Shown here piece by piece: positions 1 through 11,800 of a stretch of DNA of 64,000 nt; positions within the stretch are counted from its first letter, which is position 1, and each line of letters begins with the position of its first letter. The position numbers and the translations under genes were made by a program. This DNA is from Dipodascopsis uninucleata var. uninucleata. Its lineage: Eukaryota; Ascomycota; Lipomycetes; Lipomycetales; Lipomycetaceae. The notes under the pieces were generated by a model, which saw nothing but the letters and a program-made list of their open reading frames with translations, did not search any database and was not told the DNA's origin. The stretch is taken from contig JAJLTO010000008.1 of the NCBI GenBank assembly GCA_030568195.1, forward strand, positions 248,001 to 312,000, read 5' to 3'.

Positions 1-345
1 TCGTTGCTTTAGCTCTTCAACTTTTATACCAGTCTCGACCTCCGACACAAACTCATCAATCTGAACACCTGTCGGTATAACTATTCGGGCAGATTGCTCT
101 CTGATTGTCTGATAGTTTCTTTTTAGATCTTCTAAGCGTGACTTCATTTGGCCCAGTATACGATCTCAAACATGCCTGTCAGTAAATGAGGTTCTATAGT
201 GCACTTAATTTCAAAAGGGATACTTATGTAAAAGCTCTATCGAGGCATATGGGTCGTCCCCATTAGTGTCTCGATCCTCAGCCGCCAATGTAGCCAGAGG
301 ACCGCTCTGGTGAATCTTATTGTTCTGCTTAACATTTTCCGACAT
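1..345 (-). CDS. Unrecognised spliced gene, cut by the left edge
   Basis: An ATG at 345 opens a frame starting MSENVKQNN and running to about 214, where a GTATCC donor-like site lies just before a stop. A second coding-like stretch on the same strand runs from about 155 to the window edge (contains LEDLKRNYQTIREQSARI, then IVIPTGVQIDEF) and looks helical and charged. An upstream ATG at 405 would add 20 residues. The splice join is not settled: the obvious acceptor (ACTGACAG, near 180) gives a stop, while an acceptor near 122 keeps the frame but is weak. I do not recognise the family; a small coiled-coil subunit of some complex is a guess. Confidence 0.4.
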
Positions 346-405
346 GGTATATAAATCTCTACGCGACTCGTAACACTTGCTACTGCTATCCTTGTATCCT
401 ACCAC

Positions 406-1081
406 AATCTAGGATCTGGTTCACCATCAATATGCAAAATTAACATAGAATACTAGTCTAGAAAGCTCAATAATACACTAAAAGAAATTTAAGAAAGGAT
501 ATTTAGTTCAATACTAATGGTACAATACTAACGAAATATATATGGAACTAACTCTCCTTTTCAAGTATTGTTCCCTTATTCTTCAAGCGAGACAATATCT
601 TAATATTGTCACGTGACACATTGAACCCTGCTCTTCGGCTCATGCCACATATGAAAGTGGATAATGGAGACAGGTAGTAACATGGACTAAGGTTAGCAAT
701 GGATAAGAGATGTACAATAGTCCCAATTAGGTGTTTTAAAAGACATGTATGAAGAGCCAATGTTCTAGAAAGAAGCAGAAAGTGTAGTAGCTTCATGTAT
801 ATACATGGTGAAATAACAAAGATGCACTGGATCGCATAACCTTGGGGCGACTTGAAATGATGGGTCAATAAATCAAAAAGAATCAAGGAAATAATGCAAT
901 TTCTCATAGTAACAATATAATTCTGCAACAATGCTATTAGCTGTCAGTCGGGTATATGTATCTAGTAATTAATGGCTCATTATGATAATTGGGAGACTAG
1001 GTGACAAAAGAGTTGGATGCATGTGCTATTATTACAGAACGAAATTGGATTTATGTAAGACGTCGGAATGATAGAATATAA
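406..1081. other. Intergenic, no supported gene
   Basis: The region lies between the start of the left-edge gene and the stop of the SIKE-like gene. The only sizeable open stretch is on the minus strand, about 548 to 907 from its first ATG; it is rich in hydrophobic residues as AT-rich DNA often is, and I could not link it to a family. A TCACGTGAC E-box-like palindrome lies at about 609-617. Confidence 0.4.
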
Positions 1082-2099
1082 TTAGTCGACTCCAAGTGCC
1101 TTTCGTAAACCTTCATTTTCTCGTTCAAGAGCCTCAACGACAGTAACTATATCATCTTCTAACTCTGCTGAGGCAAGCTCATGTGACTTCTGGAACAATG
1201 TAGACAAATCCTTTATCTTTTGCTGCTGTTCCAAATAGACACTATAGAGTAGCTCATACTTTTTCTTCTCTTGGTCTAGTTGTGTATGATACCCTTTACG
1301 TAAGTCAAGTACCGCCGAATTATGATCTTCCTATATATCCCAATATTCACAATGTTAGTATATATACACATTTCATTTTTAGAGCACAGCTACTTGGTCA
1401 TACTAACCACAAAATCTCTAATACCACCCATTATTCTCGAAAGAGTATGCTCGAACTGCTGAACTAACAAATCAAGGTCTTCGTTCTCATTCCGCAGTAT
1501 TTTATTCTCTTGTCTCAGCTGCTCGAGCTCAGCAAAAGAATAAGTCTGGAAAGTCTCTGCGCCCTCACAGGAACTTTCCTTTTCCTCAGCATTCTAAACA
1601 TGGTAAATGAAAGGATTTAATTAGCTATTGTTACTTGGGAAATTCATAAGGTATTTGAACGACAGTCCGTTCGCGCATTTTATGCTGAAGACAAACTTCT
1701 ACTACAGACCAAGAATCGGTCAAAAGTAAAGAGGTAAAAGTTTTGTAGATATTTCATATATGCACGTACCTGTGGAGATTCAACTTTGTTAGTAGCTCCA
1801 TTGCCTTCTTCTTTTTTTTGCAGCTTTTTTGGCTGTTGTTGCTGGTGGTCATGCAGAGGTCGCTCGATGCTCCCTTGCTCATTTGCATTGTCGGGCGACG
1901 ATGATGAAGAATTTGACGACGACGATGATGACGAAGAGAATAGCAGTGGCGATGATGCAGGTGACTGTGAAGTACCTGCATTTGCAGAAATGGTCTCTGC
2001 TAACTGGAAGAGATGTGCTGAGGCCTCCCGGTTTGAATTTAGTGAGTTGCTAAGTTCGACAAGCAGCGACCAGAGAACGTTCATGTTAGCATCGGCCAT
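1082..2099 (-). CDS. SIKE/FGFR1OP2-family coiled-coil protein (STRIPAK/FAR complex)
   Basis: Three exons, 1770-2099, 1408-1593 and 1082-1330, all joined in phase 0, give 254 residues. The start MADANMNVLW is preferred over an in-frame upstream codon. Exon 1 ends with a Ser/Asp/Gln-rich linker. Exons 2 and 3 form the coiled coil: QLRQENKILRNENEDL, then EDHNSAVLDLRKGYHTQL across the second junction, and LERENEGLRKALG at the C-terminus. These match the EEHQSALELI and LEQENKGLREIL blocks of animal SIKE and FGFR1OP2. Known members sit in the STRIPAK phosphatase complex (FAR complex in budding yeast, SIP complex with Csc3 in fission yeast), which controls mating arrest and septation. Intron 2 has a perfect TACTAAC branch point. 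The family call is inferred from remembered motifs. Confidence 0.65.
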
Positions 2100-4454
2100 T
2101 CCGCTATGATAGAACGATGACGACGGAGGCGAGTACACCATGAGAACTGAATTCATAAAGCCCAGCTCGAACTGTAGCCACAAAACAGACTGTATGCTGC
2201 CGTAAAATATATTCGACTTCCAAACGCCGTAAGCTGATTGCAGTTGTCGTTGACGATGTGGTCAGAAGCCCTATTGCCAACGAGGCACGGACAATTAGCA
2301 GCTACGTTTTATTTCACGCACGCCTAATCTATGCTACAATCGTCGGCACTATGAGAAAAGTTCGAAGTATGATGCAGGGATTGCAATAGTCGTGTTTGTT
2401 GATTGCTGGATAAGCAAATTAGCCAGAGTCAAATCAGGTTGTGTGGTAGGACGAAGTAGACGCTATGCACTTTCTAGTCTTCAGGAGAGCATAGCTTTGA
2501 TCTCTTCACGAGTAACAATTTCTCTTGACGCTGACACGCGCGCCAGCGATCTAATAGATTGGTAAACTATAAGAGTTCTAAAATTGCTTACCGGTACTTT
2601 CCGACGGCGGTTGCTGGCAGGTCTGCTCTGGCGATTTATCTGCAGACTATGTTCCTACGTGTTTTGTTAGCAACAAGGGCGTCCACAGCAAGTTTCTGCA
2701 CGGTAACAAATCACAAGCAGTACTGCGTCGGTAACGTGTCAGCCCGCATGCCCTAACCCATCAGTCGTCACAGCAGGTACCGGGTAACTGGTTTCTTCTG
2801 TGGTCCAGGTAATTTGCGACATCTGGCTAATCAAGGCTGCGATAACCTCACTGTGGACGATATGCACAGGCTGTAGCTAGCTTGGCCACGGCAGAGAGAG
2901 ATAGAAGGCGGCATGCGCACGTACGGTGAGAAACCAGTGAGGATTAGCTTGAGACGAAGTCTGAGCGGTCTGGCTCTTTGTTTTATACAGCAGTGGAAAA
3001 AGCGCAGGGTGCAGGTACACGGGGAAGCCGCTGCATGGATTTAGAAATGGTGATAATTAACTTATGGTATTTAATGTACTAGAACGTGGAAGCTGTTTTT
3101 TGTTTTTTGTAATACTGCGTCTGTTTCTCCTTTTTATTTCTACTTTACTTTTAGTTTATGATTTTATGATTTTATTTTACTTTTTATGTTAATTTTTTCT
3201 ATTTTAAAAAAATTTACTTACTCAGCGCTTGACAATCCTATAGGAATTGCCAGCAAGCGATTAGATGTATTGATGAGTCCGCGATATCAAGTTTACACAG
3301 ACGATTTACGTAGTGGGCTTTTATAGCAGTGCTAGTCCGAAAACATTTCTAAGCCGATGACCGCGATGCCCGAATAGTAAGAGTGAAAGCGCCATAATAT
3401 TAAATCATATTTTGCAAATCGTGAAGGCAATTTTAACGCTAAGCGGAAACTCTCGTTCAATTTTAAATCGTCTTGCCGTGCAGAATCATATTGCCTCGCA
3501 GAGTGCAAGGTAAAGTAAATTGAGCTCCTCCCAGAACGGCTGTAGAGGGCTAGCATACAAGCCCAAGAGTAGCTCTTTCTTAAAAAAAAATTAAAAAAGA
3601 AGGGCAGTGCAAAATTTATATAAAACAAACAGAAAAAGATCAAAGCAAGGGCAAAAACTAAAGGTAAAGCAAAGACACAGGTCAAACGAAACTAAAAGTA
3701 CTTCCATGGTAGCGCGCCACGCGCATGTCAAATGGCTTTTTGGGGCCCATCCTCGCAGAACAATCAGAAGTGGTCAAAAGAAAAAGTAAAAATCACTCTG
3801 GATTCCTTAATATTGTTCATCCAGTTTTCTTTGTTCAAAGGACAAAATTGGCGACCAGGCCCACGTAACTTTGCCAATGACCTTTGTATAAGCGGCAGAC
3901 TGTGTTAATATTATAGTCTATTTGGGCAAGCAAACAAAGAGTCGCATAGTAGACAACTGCTCGTATTCTAGACACATGTTTTATTTATAAAGGATAGAAA
4001 ATCTGAACGACGATATTAATCTCATAGCTACATCACATATATAGAGAGAGAGCAGCAACGTACAGTGTGATAGTAATACTTCAGCAATTCCTTTTGTATT
4101 ACCGGAAATATTTACTTGAAGTCAGTGACGAGTGTGTGCATAAAGCTACAATACTACTCACAGGCGAACGGCTGAAGAATAGCGATTACGAGAGCACAGT
4201 TCTGTGTCACAGAATATAAGGATTTCGTATTTACGCATATATACAGGCAGCAGTCAGTCTACTGAGCCTCCACCGATATACATCTGGCGAATCGAAGACG
4301 ATACAGGAACCACGCAAGACGGCGTCGAGATATCGATAACGACGAAGGAAGACAATTGTGGGCCGCGGAGCGACAGATTAGTATCAATAAACTACGAGAC
4401 TGATAAAGCGAAAACAGCTTTTATTTATTTCAGACATATTCAAGAACAGAAGAA
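2100..4454. other. Long divergent intergenic region upstream of STE2
   Basis: The region holds the promoters of the SIKE-like gene (minus) and STE2 (plus). The part from about 2200 to 3020 is noticeably richer in GC than the rest. A T-rich low-complexity tract runs from about 3095 to 3215. A TTATTTATTTCAG acceptor-like site ends about 20 nt before the STE2 ATG, so STE2 may have a 5'-UTR intron. Open frames here start at non-ATG codons or show no coding character. Confidence 0.4.
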
Positions 4455-5534
4455 ATGGTAGCAGAAGTACAGACTTCAGTGTTGCTGACTTTCGATGGAG
4501 AGCAGTATACGATTCCATCCGAGACTTTAAATGAGTGGATGCACGTTGTAGCCGAGATGACCATGGTGTTCGGTATCCATCTGGGATCAGCAGGAATTAT
4601 CGCTATTATGCTAGCGCTTTTGACGAAACCAAACAAACGTCGAACGCCTGTCTTCATACTTAACGAAATTTGCTTGGTTTTGCTTTGTCTGCGAGCGGGC
4701 CTCTACATCAACTACGCTCTAGGGCCTTTTACCACATTTGTGCACATGTTCACTGACGAGATTGCTGACATCTCACACCAAACTTACGTTAGATCCGCTG
4801 TTACTACTGTCATCCCATTTTTCATCCAACTCTTCATTGAGCTTTCTTTGATATTCCAAGTTAGAGTAGTCTTTGATACTCACCGTAGACTGCAGAAGAT
4901 TGTTACTATCTGTTGTGGTCTGTTTTCTACACTAGTAATGGGATTCTATCTTGCAGCTATTGTTCAGTCGGTCCAGGCAATTATGGCAGACCGAGAGTAT
5001 TCGCAGAGAGCATGGGTATATGTTACGGCCAAAATCTTATATGCCGTATCTATCTCGCTCTTCAGTGCTATCTTCTGTTTCAAGCTCGTCTTGGCCATTC
5101 GTCAAAGACGAGTCCTTGGATTGCGGGAATTCGGGCCTTTACAAGTCATCCTGATTATGACAACGCAGACTATGATAGTACCTTCGGTATTGACGATTGT
5201 CGAGGTTGCAAACAATTTTGGCGCTAGCTACTCCACCTACTACTCCCTTGTTACTCTCTATGTCGTGCTATCTCTTCCACTGTCTGCAATGTGGGCATCT
5301 GCCACTAACGATGCAATTGCATCTTCGAGACGGTCAGGAACAAATTCTAATAACAATGTCACTATGTCCAATGGCAGTTCCCAGCCATTTGCTTTCAAGA
5401 ATCATGTCAGTCAAGCCTCATCTGAGGACCTTGACCTCGAGAAGCACCCGAGAGACTCAGCCTCTGAAACTGATACTCGTTGGCCAGGATCTGGCAATAT
5501 CACTGTTACCCGTACTATTGTTACTGATCAATAG
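4455..5534 (+). CDS. STE2: STE2-type alpha-factor pheromone receptor (class D GPCR)
   Basis: A single exon of 359 residues beginning with ATG. Seven hydrophobic segments lie at roughly residues 31-56, 63-85, 115-138, 150-172, 190-214, 228-250 and 260-280. Family hallmarks are seen in TM6, with GPLQVILIMTTQTMIVPS, and in TM7, with LPLSAMWA at 274-281, both typical of fungal Ste2 receptors. A Ser/Thr-rich cytoplasmic tail of about 75 residues follows and would carry phosphorylation and endocytosis signals. The receptor sits in the plasma membrane, binds the peptide pheromone of the opposite mating type and signals through a heterotrimeric G protein to the MAPK cascade; a MAPKK of that cascade lies at 49190. 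The Ste2 assignment rather than Ste3 rests on the TM6/TM7 motifs. Confidence 0.93.
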   Translation: MVAEVQTSVLLTFDGEQYTIPSETLNEWMHVVAEMTMVFGIHLGSAGIIAIMLALLTKPNKRRTPVFILNEICLVLLCLRAGLYINYALGPFTTFVHMFTDEIADISHQTYVRSAVTTVIPFFIQLFIELSLIFQVRVVFDTHRRLQKIVTICCGLFSTLVMGFYLAAIVQSVQAIMADREYSQRAWVYVTAKILYAVSISLFSAIFCFKLVLAIRQRRVLGLREFGPLQVILIMTTQTMIVPSVLTIVEVANNFGASYSTYYSLVTLYVVLSLPLSAMWASATNDAIASSRRSGTNSNNNVTMSNGSSQPFAFKNHVSQASSEDLDLEKHPRDSASETDTRWPGSGNITVTRTIVTDQ

Positions 5535-6837
5535 GTACTTGTCAATAAGAAGGTTACAATAATATTTCATCTTTTCTTAGCTCTCTAGCTTCTGACGTGT
5601 TTTCTTTGTGAAATCTGTGCGAAACTCTCTACTCCATCCTTTCTCTTTGACTTCTCTCTCCATTTTTGTAACAGCTTCTATCGTTTAATCGTGAACTTTT
5701 GATTATTTTCGTGTCTGGCCTGGCTTTGTGAATTGTGATTTATGTTTCGGTTTTGTGTCTCCATATGCAAATATATCTGTATTGAGCGAATATTCTTTAT
5801 TTGTACTCGTGTGGGTACTCTGCTAAACATATATACATCAGTCCTATCGTACACAGCAACTATAATTATATTAGCAGGTTTATACTAATTAGGCTGAATG
5901 ATATAAGAACTGCTCCAAAATAGTATTATTTAATGCTGATGACTGAATAATAGCAGTTGTAACCAATATCTTGTTGAATTTTAGATATTCTTACAAATAT
6001 GTCCATAGTATGTTACTTCGCATATTGATAATATTATTATCAATGAGTAGATAGATACCTTGAGGTGAATATCCAGGTCTATATAATATTTTTTGTTGTA
6101 GATCACCTTCTCAGATCACAAGGGTTTTTTTATATGTCGACCGTTTATATCATTTGTACAAATGAACCATTCCTATTTCAACAAAACACTCCAATATAAT
6201 TTCCTAATTGATATTTCAATGGATGATTCGGTAATATCACTAGGTCCGCCTGTTGTTCTATTGCCAATTGCATTTTCTACACTTACCAAAAAAAACATCC
6301 AATGCAGCCATATTGACAGGGATCAGGCATATAGATTTCTAGACACTCTTTACACTATACCCTTAGAGCTCTATGCTGTGTACGCAACATCTCGATTTTG
6401 TAGCGCACGATATGACCGGTAATAAGCGGTGAATAATTATTCCGTATAATTACCCTTATTGAGTTGTTCTACTTACTTCCACGAACAATCATGACTCTTA
6501 AAACTCCGCGGACTTTCAATTATGATGATGTATTACGTTATCCAATCAGCATACCTTATATGATAAACTACCAAAACTCGTGCAAGTTGCGACTTTCAAA
6601 TACAGATTTTTCTCAAGTCTAAATATATTATATTGAAAGAGAGAAAAGCCTTTGTATCTCTCTTATTTGGTGGTTAGTAAGACTACATCCTTTCTGCATT
6701 TGATTTGCCCAGGCTTCTTTTAACGAATTACTTAAAACATCGGTGGACAGAGACGCTTGAACCGAGAATCGTGAACAGCTCTTTAATAAAAATTGAAAAG
6801 GGACTGTAATAAGTCGGATGATATACAATAAGATAAA
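5535..6837. other. Intergenic between STE2 and the Zn2Cys6 gene
   Basis: The first part is T-rich 3'-flanking sequence of STE2 and the rest is AT-rich upstream sequence of the next gene. A short open frame at 6162-6422 has no coding character. I see no RNA gene or repeat of note. Confidence 0.4.
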
Positions 6838-9431
6838 ATGAGTAATGCCGTTGAACAGAAATCTAAAGAGACTAGCGGAACTCAATTCGCGATTCCTCAA
6901 AATCCTTCTACAAGATCAGTATGCATATCCCTAGTAAATGGCTTGTTTAAACAATATATTTCGATGCAGAGGAAATTGCTAACTATATAATTATTCTATC
7001 TATAGTGTGATTCATGCCGATCAAGAAAAGTAATTGACCTCCTATTCAAGCTGCGAGATTCTTGTAGTAAATGCCATTGAGTCTGCTTCACTAACATTTT
7101 GTCTCTAAATAGATTAAATGCGATAGAAAGGAGCCTTGTCTACAATGTACACTACGTAACGTAGTATGTGTGTATTCTGCACGAAAAAAGAGGAAACGCA
7201 GACAAATAGTCGATGATGATGCAAATGTCAATGATATCTCTAAGCAAGCACGCAAGGGATCTACTCCAGAATCATTATCGTCATCGATATCGACACTTGA
7301 CACAGTTTCGTCGTCCGGGATTGAAAAACGGGATCTAAGAGGCAAATTAGGACAGATTGAATATCATTTAGAAAAGTTAAATACCCTTTTGGAAGAAAAA
7401 CAAGAACAAGAGACCCAAGAAAATAGTCAAGAATCAGAGACACAGAAGGAGATTTCGCGTAAACTGTTAGATGCAAAGATCAGAGATCAGTTACGTCATA
7501 TGGGAGCCTCATCACTGCTGTCGATGTCTTTGGACACTACCAATAGATTAGTACCTGATGGTTCTATGTCTGATCTTATTCTGAAATGGTCGAGTGAGCT
7601 GGCGGACAAGACTACCGCAGGCTTATCAGATGAAGTAGCGGATTCACTGGGTATCGACTCTCACCGTCCTTACCTACCTGACCAGGAGAAGGGCCTCAAA
7701 CTCATGAACTACTATATCTCAACAGTAGCGGATTCACAACATACTGTAAATCTCGGTCTGGCAAATATTGTCAGAGACTGTGTGTATAAATCGAATTTCA
7801 GGGATGACAAATACTTCTCACAGAAACTTGCTATTGGAAGTTATATGATGCTTCAGACTCTATATGATTCAGACTTTTTGACGCAAAATCCTGATGCAGG
7901 CGGATCTTCATTGGAAAATTTACTTTTTAGAAATATCTTCTTAATTCTCAGAGATGTACGTGTCTTGTTTGGTGCAACTCTTCTGAATATTCAGGCTCTA
8001 TATATCGCTGCAATTTCTGCAAAGCAGATCTATAACCCGGGACTTTGTTGGACTATTATTTCTCATGCTTGCAGACATTGTATAGCTCTCGGACTGAATC
8101 ACATAAATCGTTCTAGTGCAAGTGAGAGTATGCAGCCAGTGAATTTTGATCTTTTTGGTGGTAATGATGACGAAAGAGTCTATGTTACTACGCAAGAAAG
8201 CGAGAGTGAGCGTATGCGCTTGTTCTGGTCGTGCTATGTCCTCGATAAAGTTTTGTCTTTGACTTTCGGTAGATCATCAAACTTTCAAACGAAGGATTGC
8301 TGCGTTCCTGTTCCTCCTGCGATCCTGTTCTCTACCTCTGATCTTTCTACCCTTGGCCAAGGACGATTCAAACAATCTGTTGAGCTTGCTTTTGTATATG
8401 ATAGCATCTACAATAGGCTCTATTCTGCACTGGCAGAGGCAGAGCTAGCGTCATATGGACCAGAGGGATCTGCGGAGAGAACGCAAAAGCGTGGAGAAGT
8501 TGTCAATCAACTGCATGAAGAAGTCAATACATTTTGGAATTCAAGCATTTCATGGATTAATCAAGTACGGGCCACTGGTTCAGATAAAATAGCTACTGAG
8601 TTATACACAGAGGCAAGATATACACATTGCATTTGTTTGGCTATGATTCATCGTGTTCATGCCGAGTATTCTAAAGCATCGCATAATATTTATGCATCAG
8701 TATCGCGTGAGGCTATGCAGCTATTCATAGAGATCATGGATGCACAATACGACACGAACCAACGTCATGCAGTAACATCTTGGGCCCTGGTTTTTCAACC
8801 CTTAGCTTCATTTTTCGGAGTCTTTAGAGCAATTGCAGAAGGTAGCTCTCCACTTGAGGTTGACGAAGCTGATCTTACGATGTTGCAAGATATCTCATCT
8901 GCCCTGGAAACGCTGCGTGCTGCAGGAGGAGGTGGTGTCGTTCGAAGATTGGCACTGTTGACACGGGAGTATCTCGATGTTGCTACTGAGATTATTCGAC
9001 GCCGTGAGAAGACTACTGTTAAGAAGTCACCTCCTATAGAGTTACCGAATGGCAGTAGAAGTACTACTGACAGTACTGCAGATAATATCACGAGCAATGT
9101 GCAGACTCCATACTATGATCACGACATTTTTGCCAGTACGCTTCAATTTAATGACATAAACACATCAGTTCCAATTATTTTCGATCAAGATCAAGTGTCA
9201 GATGAAGACACAGAGGCATTCAAAGAAGTTAGTAAGAAAATCACACTGCCATCATGGATGGAGTTTGTTTCTGACGAAACGATAACTGGTGGTCAACCAT
9301 TCACGTCCGAGTTCGGTGAGGCTCTGCTGGATACTGCTGACGAAAGACCACATCTTCCGATAACTAAACCCATCGACGACATAGCTGACGTCGTCAATGA
9401 TTTTCTTGAAAGCATTTGTCAATTAGAATAA
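6838..9431 (+). CDS. Zn2Cys6 transcription factor with fungal-specific middle domain
   Basis: Three exons, 6838-6918, 7006-7029 and 7113-9431, all phase 0, give 807 residues. The ATG at 6838 encodes a 27-residue leader. The 24-nt second exon encodes just CDSCRSRK and exon 3 resumes with IKCDRKEPCLQC, so the six cysteines follow C-x2-C-x6-C-x5-C-x2-C-x6-C only after splicing. A basic stretch (ARKKRKRRQ) and a short coiled coil follow. The fungal transcription factor homology region is seen around residues 280-420 (LCWTIISHACRHCIALGLNH, RMRLFWSCYVLDKVLSL). The C-terminus is acidic and may activate transcription. Both introns have ctaac branch points. Zinc-cluster proteins bind CGG-type DNA sites as nuclear regulators; the target genes cannot be told from sequence. 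Confidence 0.88.
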
Positions 9432-10021
9432 TATATCTCTATAGTCTGTTGTGGGATTAATGAATGATTAAAACTGGCTGGCGAATACGGTATCGGAAGG
9501 ATGGTACTAGAGAGAATCTTGTACGGGCATTAATATTTCGCTCGATCTTTAGGTATAGTGTGGGATTATATTTAGTTATTTGATCTTTTTGTTTTGGGAC
9601 CTTTCATAAAAATTCGTTAATATATCATGTTTTAACCACTGATTGCTCTTGTTCTATGTGCATCGTTATTACAATTTTGGAAAAGTAAAATGTTATTCAT
9701 GACGTAGTTGATACTTGATAAGACCATGTGATATAAATTAAAACAAGGCGCGTATTACTCAAGAGTCCCAGTACTTGGCTTTTTTTGAAGTTCAATAAAA
9801 TGCTTGTTTGCTTACGTGTATTTTGGATGTGCGTTATGTTAGAAGATATTCCGTATTATTATTTGACGCGATCGTCTTGTCCCTAGACTAGGTTCATTAT
9901 CTACGGAATATCTCTAAATAATATTTCCTTTAGTATATAGTGCACCAGTCACTATAAGCCGATACTAGGTTTACTCAATTCCAATATCTCATATCTTGTA
10001 TCTTTGGCTCTGGCTAATCAT

Positions 10022-10224
10022 ATGCTGTACAATATAATTGTCAAATACCGACGAAGAGTGAAGAACTGGCTCGCCAGTCCTAAGAAGCTTCATCGTCATT
10101 TGTATGGTCCTTCCAACAGGGGTAAGTTTAACGTTTAATCTAAGTAAACGTTACATCGCACAAACCTTCAGACACAACGGTACGATACCCTCTACTATAC
10201 AAGACCCTTGATGGATGTTATTAG
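10022..10224 (+). CDS. Candidate two-exon gene for a 50-residue basic protein
   Basis: An ATG at 10022 opens 33 codons (start MLYNIIVKYRRRVKNWLA) that run into a consensus donor, GTAAGT, at 10122. An acceptor CTTCAG ends at 10171, and the second exon 10172-10224 continues in frame (TTVRYPLLYKTLDGCY) to TAG. The joined product is about 50 residues, basic at the N-terminus and without a clear membrane segment. The 50-nt intron has only a weak branch point. No family is recognised. The case rests on the open frame ending exactly at a good donor and on phase agreement, so chance remains possible. Confidence 0.3.
10130..10152. repeat. Perfect 8-bp inverted repeat
   Basis: AACGTTTA and TAAACGTT are separated by 7 nt. 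The repeat lies inside the intron of the candidate small gene and could fold or be a protein-binding palindrome. Confidence 0.5.
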
Positions 10225-11800
10225 TACTCGTGGGCCTCGCCAGCGCTTAAAAGTTGGCCGCAGAAACCCTTTTTCATTTCTTGTATTTTTTCTTTAATCG
10301 CTTTTACCTTTTGCAAGTTAAGTAAGGACAGTCGAGAGCACGGTTAGCTGTCGAGTGAATAACAAACCTCTGAACGTGATTTCCAGGCAGTCCAAATCGC
10401 AAGTACAAAATTTACTCGAGGAATATCAAAGTAGCTCTAAAGAAAGGTTAGTGAAAGTTTTCAATGTCAAAAATAACGTGACTGTAATAGAGCGCGTCTG
10501 GTGTGGGCTACTTGGAATAAGAGCGAATAGTGTGTTTAAAGAGGATCGTTGCATATAATACTTCGAAAGTGGCGAAATTAGCCGGAAATTTGTAGATTAC
10601 GGAAATGATCTCTATCTGATATCAAAAATGTTGAAGATAGAGATCAGAATATACGTATAATATTTATAATATTGTGGGTATAGACAGTCCTCAGACCATT
10701 GTCAATCAGACTGAAAAGAGAGGAGAGAATGGGGAGGAAGTCTATTATATGAATTTAGCTGAAAGCAACCCAAGGAACAGGTTTTTTATTAAGAATCGGG
10801 CCAGGTTATTTATATTTTTCTACTGCTAGAAAGATAATTTTGGTATTTTGAAGAGTTATCGAGCTTGTTATGTTGTCTGAGTTGAGTGGTGTATGCCGAT
10901 GATTATTGGAGAATCGAGTTTGGGTGAATAGTTTTACTGACAAATCTTGGGTGTTCTATCTAGTTACTAGATTCTTGTAGTGGACGTACGGAGAAGAGAT
11001 ATTACTCGCATTTACAAGTTCTTTCGACTTTACTTTTTACTTATTTCGCCTCATATAATCTAAAGGCATTTATATTAAGTATCAGTAGGAAGTTAGACTT
11101 TCGTGAAACAGATTCTACGAGCGAAACGACTTGGGCTTCACAGAAGACAGACGTCATATATCTGAAGTACGCTTCAGCAACATTAAAGTCTTTTTCTAAT
11201 TCTAGCTTCATAGCGTGTCCAAGGATAAAAAGGAACTAGTATATATCTATTGAGATCGCATTCTTCGGAAGTGCTTATATCTGTAAAATTGGAACAGTTA
11301 TTGAAAGAGAAGAGCTGTTATAGTACAACTGGAGAGATCATTATCCTCCTTTAGCCTTTTAGGTTGCGAAACGTACGAGATAATATTCGACTTACCGAGC
11401 TCCTTGATTGATATTATATCAGAACCATCTCGCTACAATTTTGCGTTAAGAATTCTAAAAGTGCAAATTAACGGTCTATAGCTGGGGTCTTTCTTTCTAT
11501 TTCTGATCAACTTCATAGATACTATTTGTCAACTTAACAAACATCTAGTGGATCTAACGTATTTATTTTTTCTCTTCCTCCGCACTTTAATCATAATACT
11601 AGTGACATTTGGTATCTCCTGTCGCTACTTTTTTTCTTTAAAAAGAGGAGTGGCACAGGAGGATCCATCGATTGTTGATAGAACTAGATAAAGTGCAACC
11701 ACTTTATACCTGTTAATCAGCGTAACCGAGTAGTAAAATTTGAGCCGTCAAAATAATTGCATATTGATATTTTTGGTCTTCCTAATATTTATTGATAATT

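Larger units (their letters stand above)
9432..11800. other. Long intergenic region upstream of the Cid1-like gene
   Basis: Apart from the small candidate gene at 10022-10224, I see no coding sequence. The open frame at 10355-10558 has no recognisable features. A near-perfect inverted repeat lies at about 11614-11661 (TCCTGTCGCTACT against AGTGGCACAGGA). The length suggests a long 5' leader or a large regulatory region. Confidence 0.35.

Noticed and set aside
548-931. 127-codon hydrophobic open frame on the minus strand
   Set aside because: It begins at a non-ATG codon and is rich in Leu, Ile, Cys and His as AT-rich non-coding DNA often is. The last 30 residues look more coding-like, so it is kept as doubtful rather than annotated.
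3332-3685. 117-codon open frame on the minus strand
   Set aside because: Phe/Leu-rich translation of an A/T-rich tract upstream of STE2, without family features.
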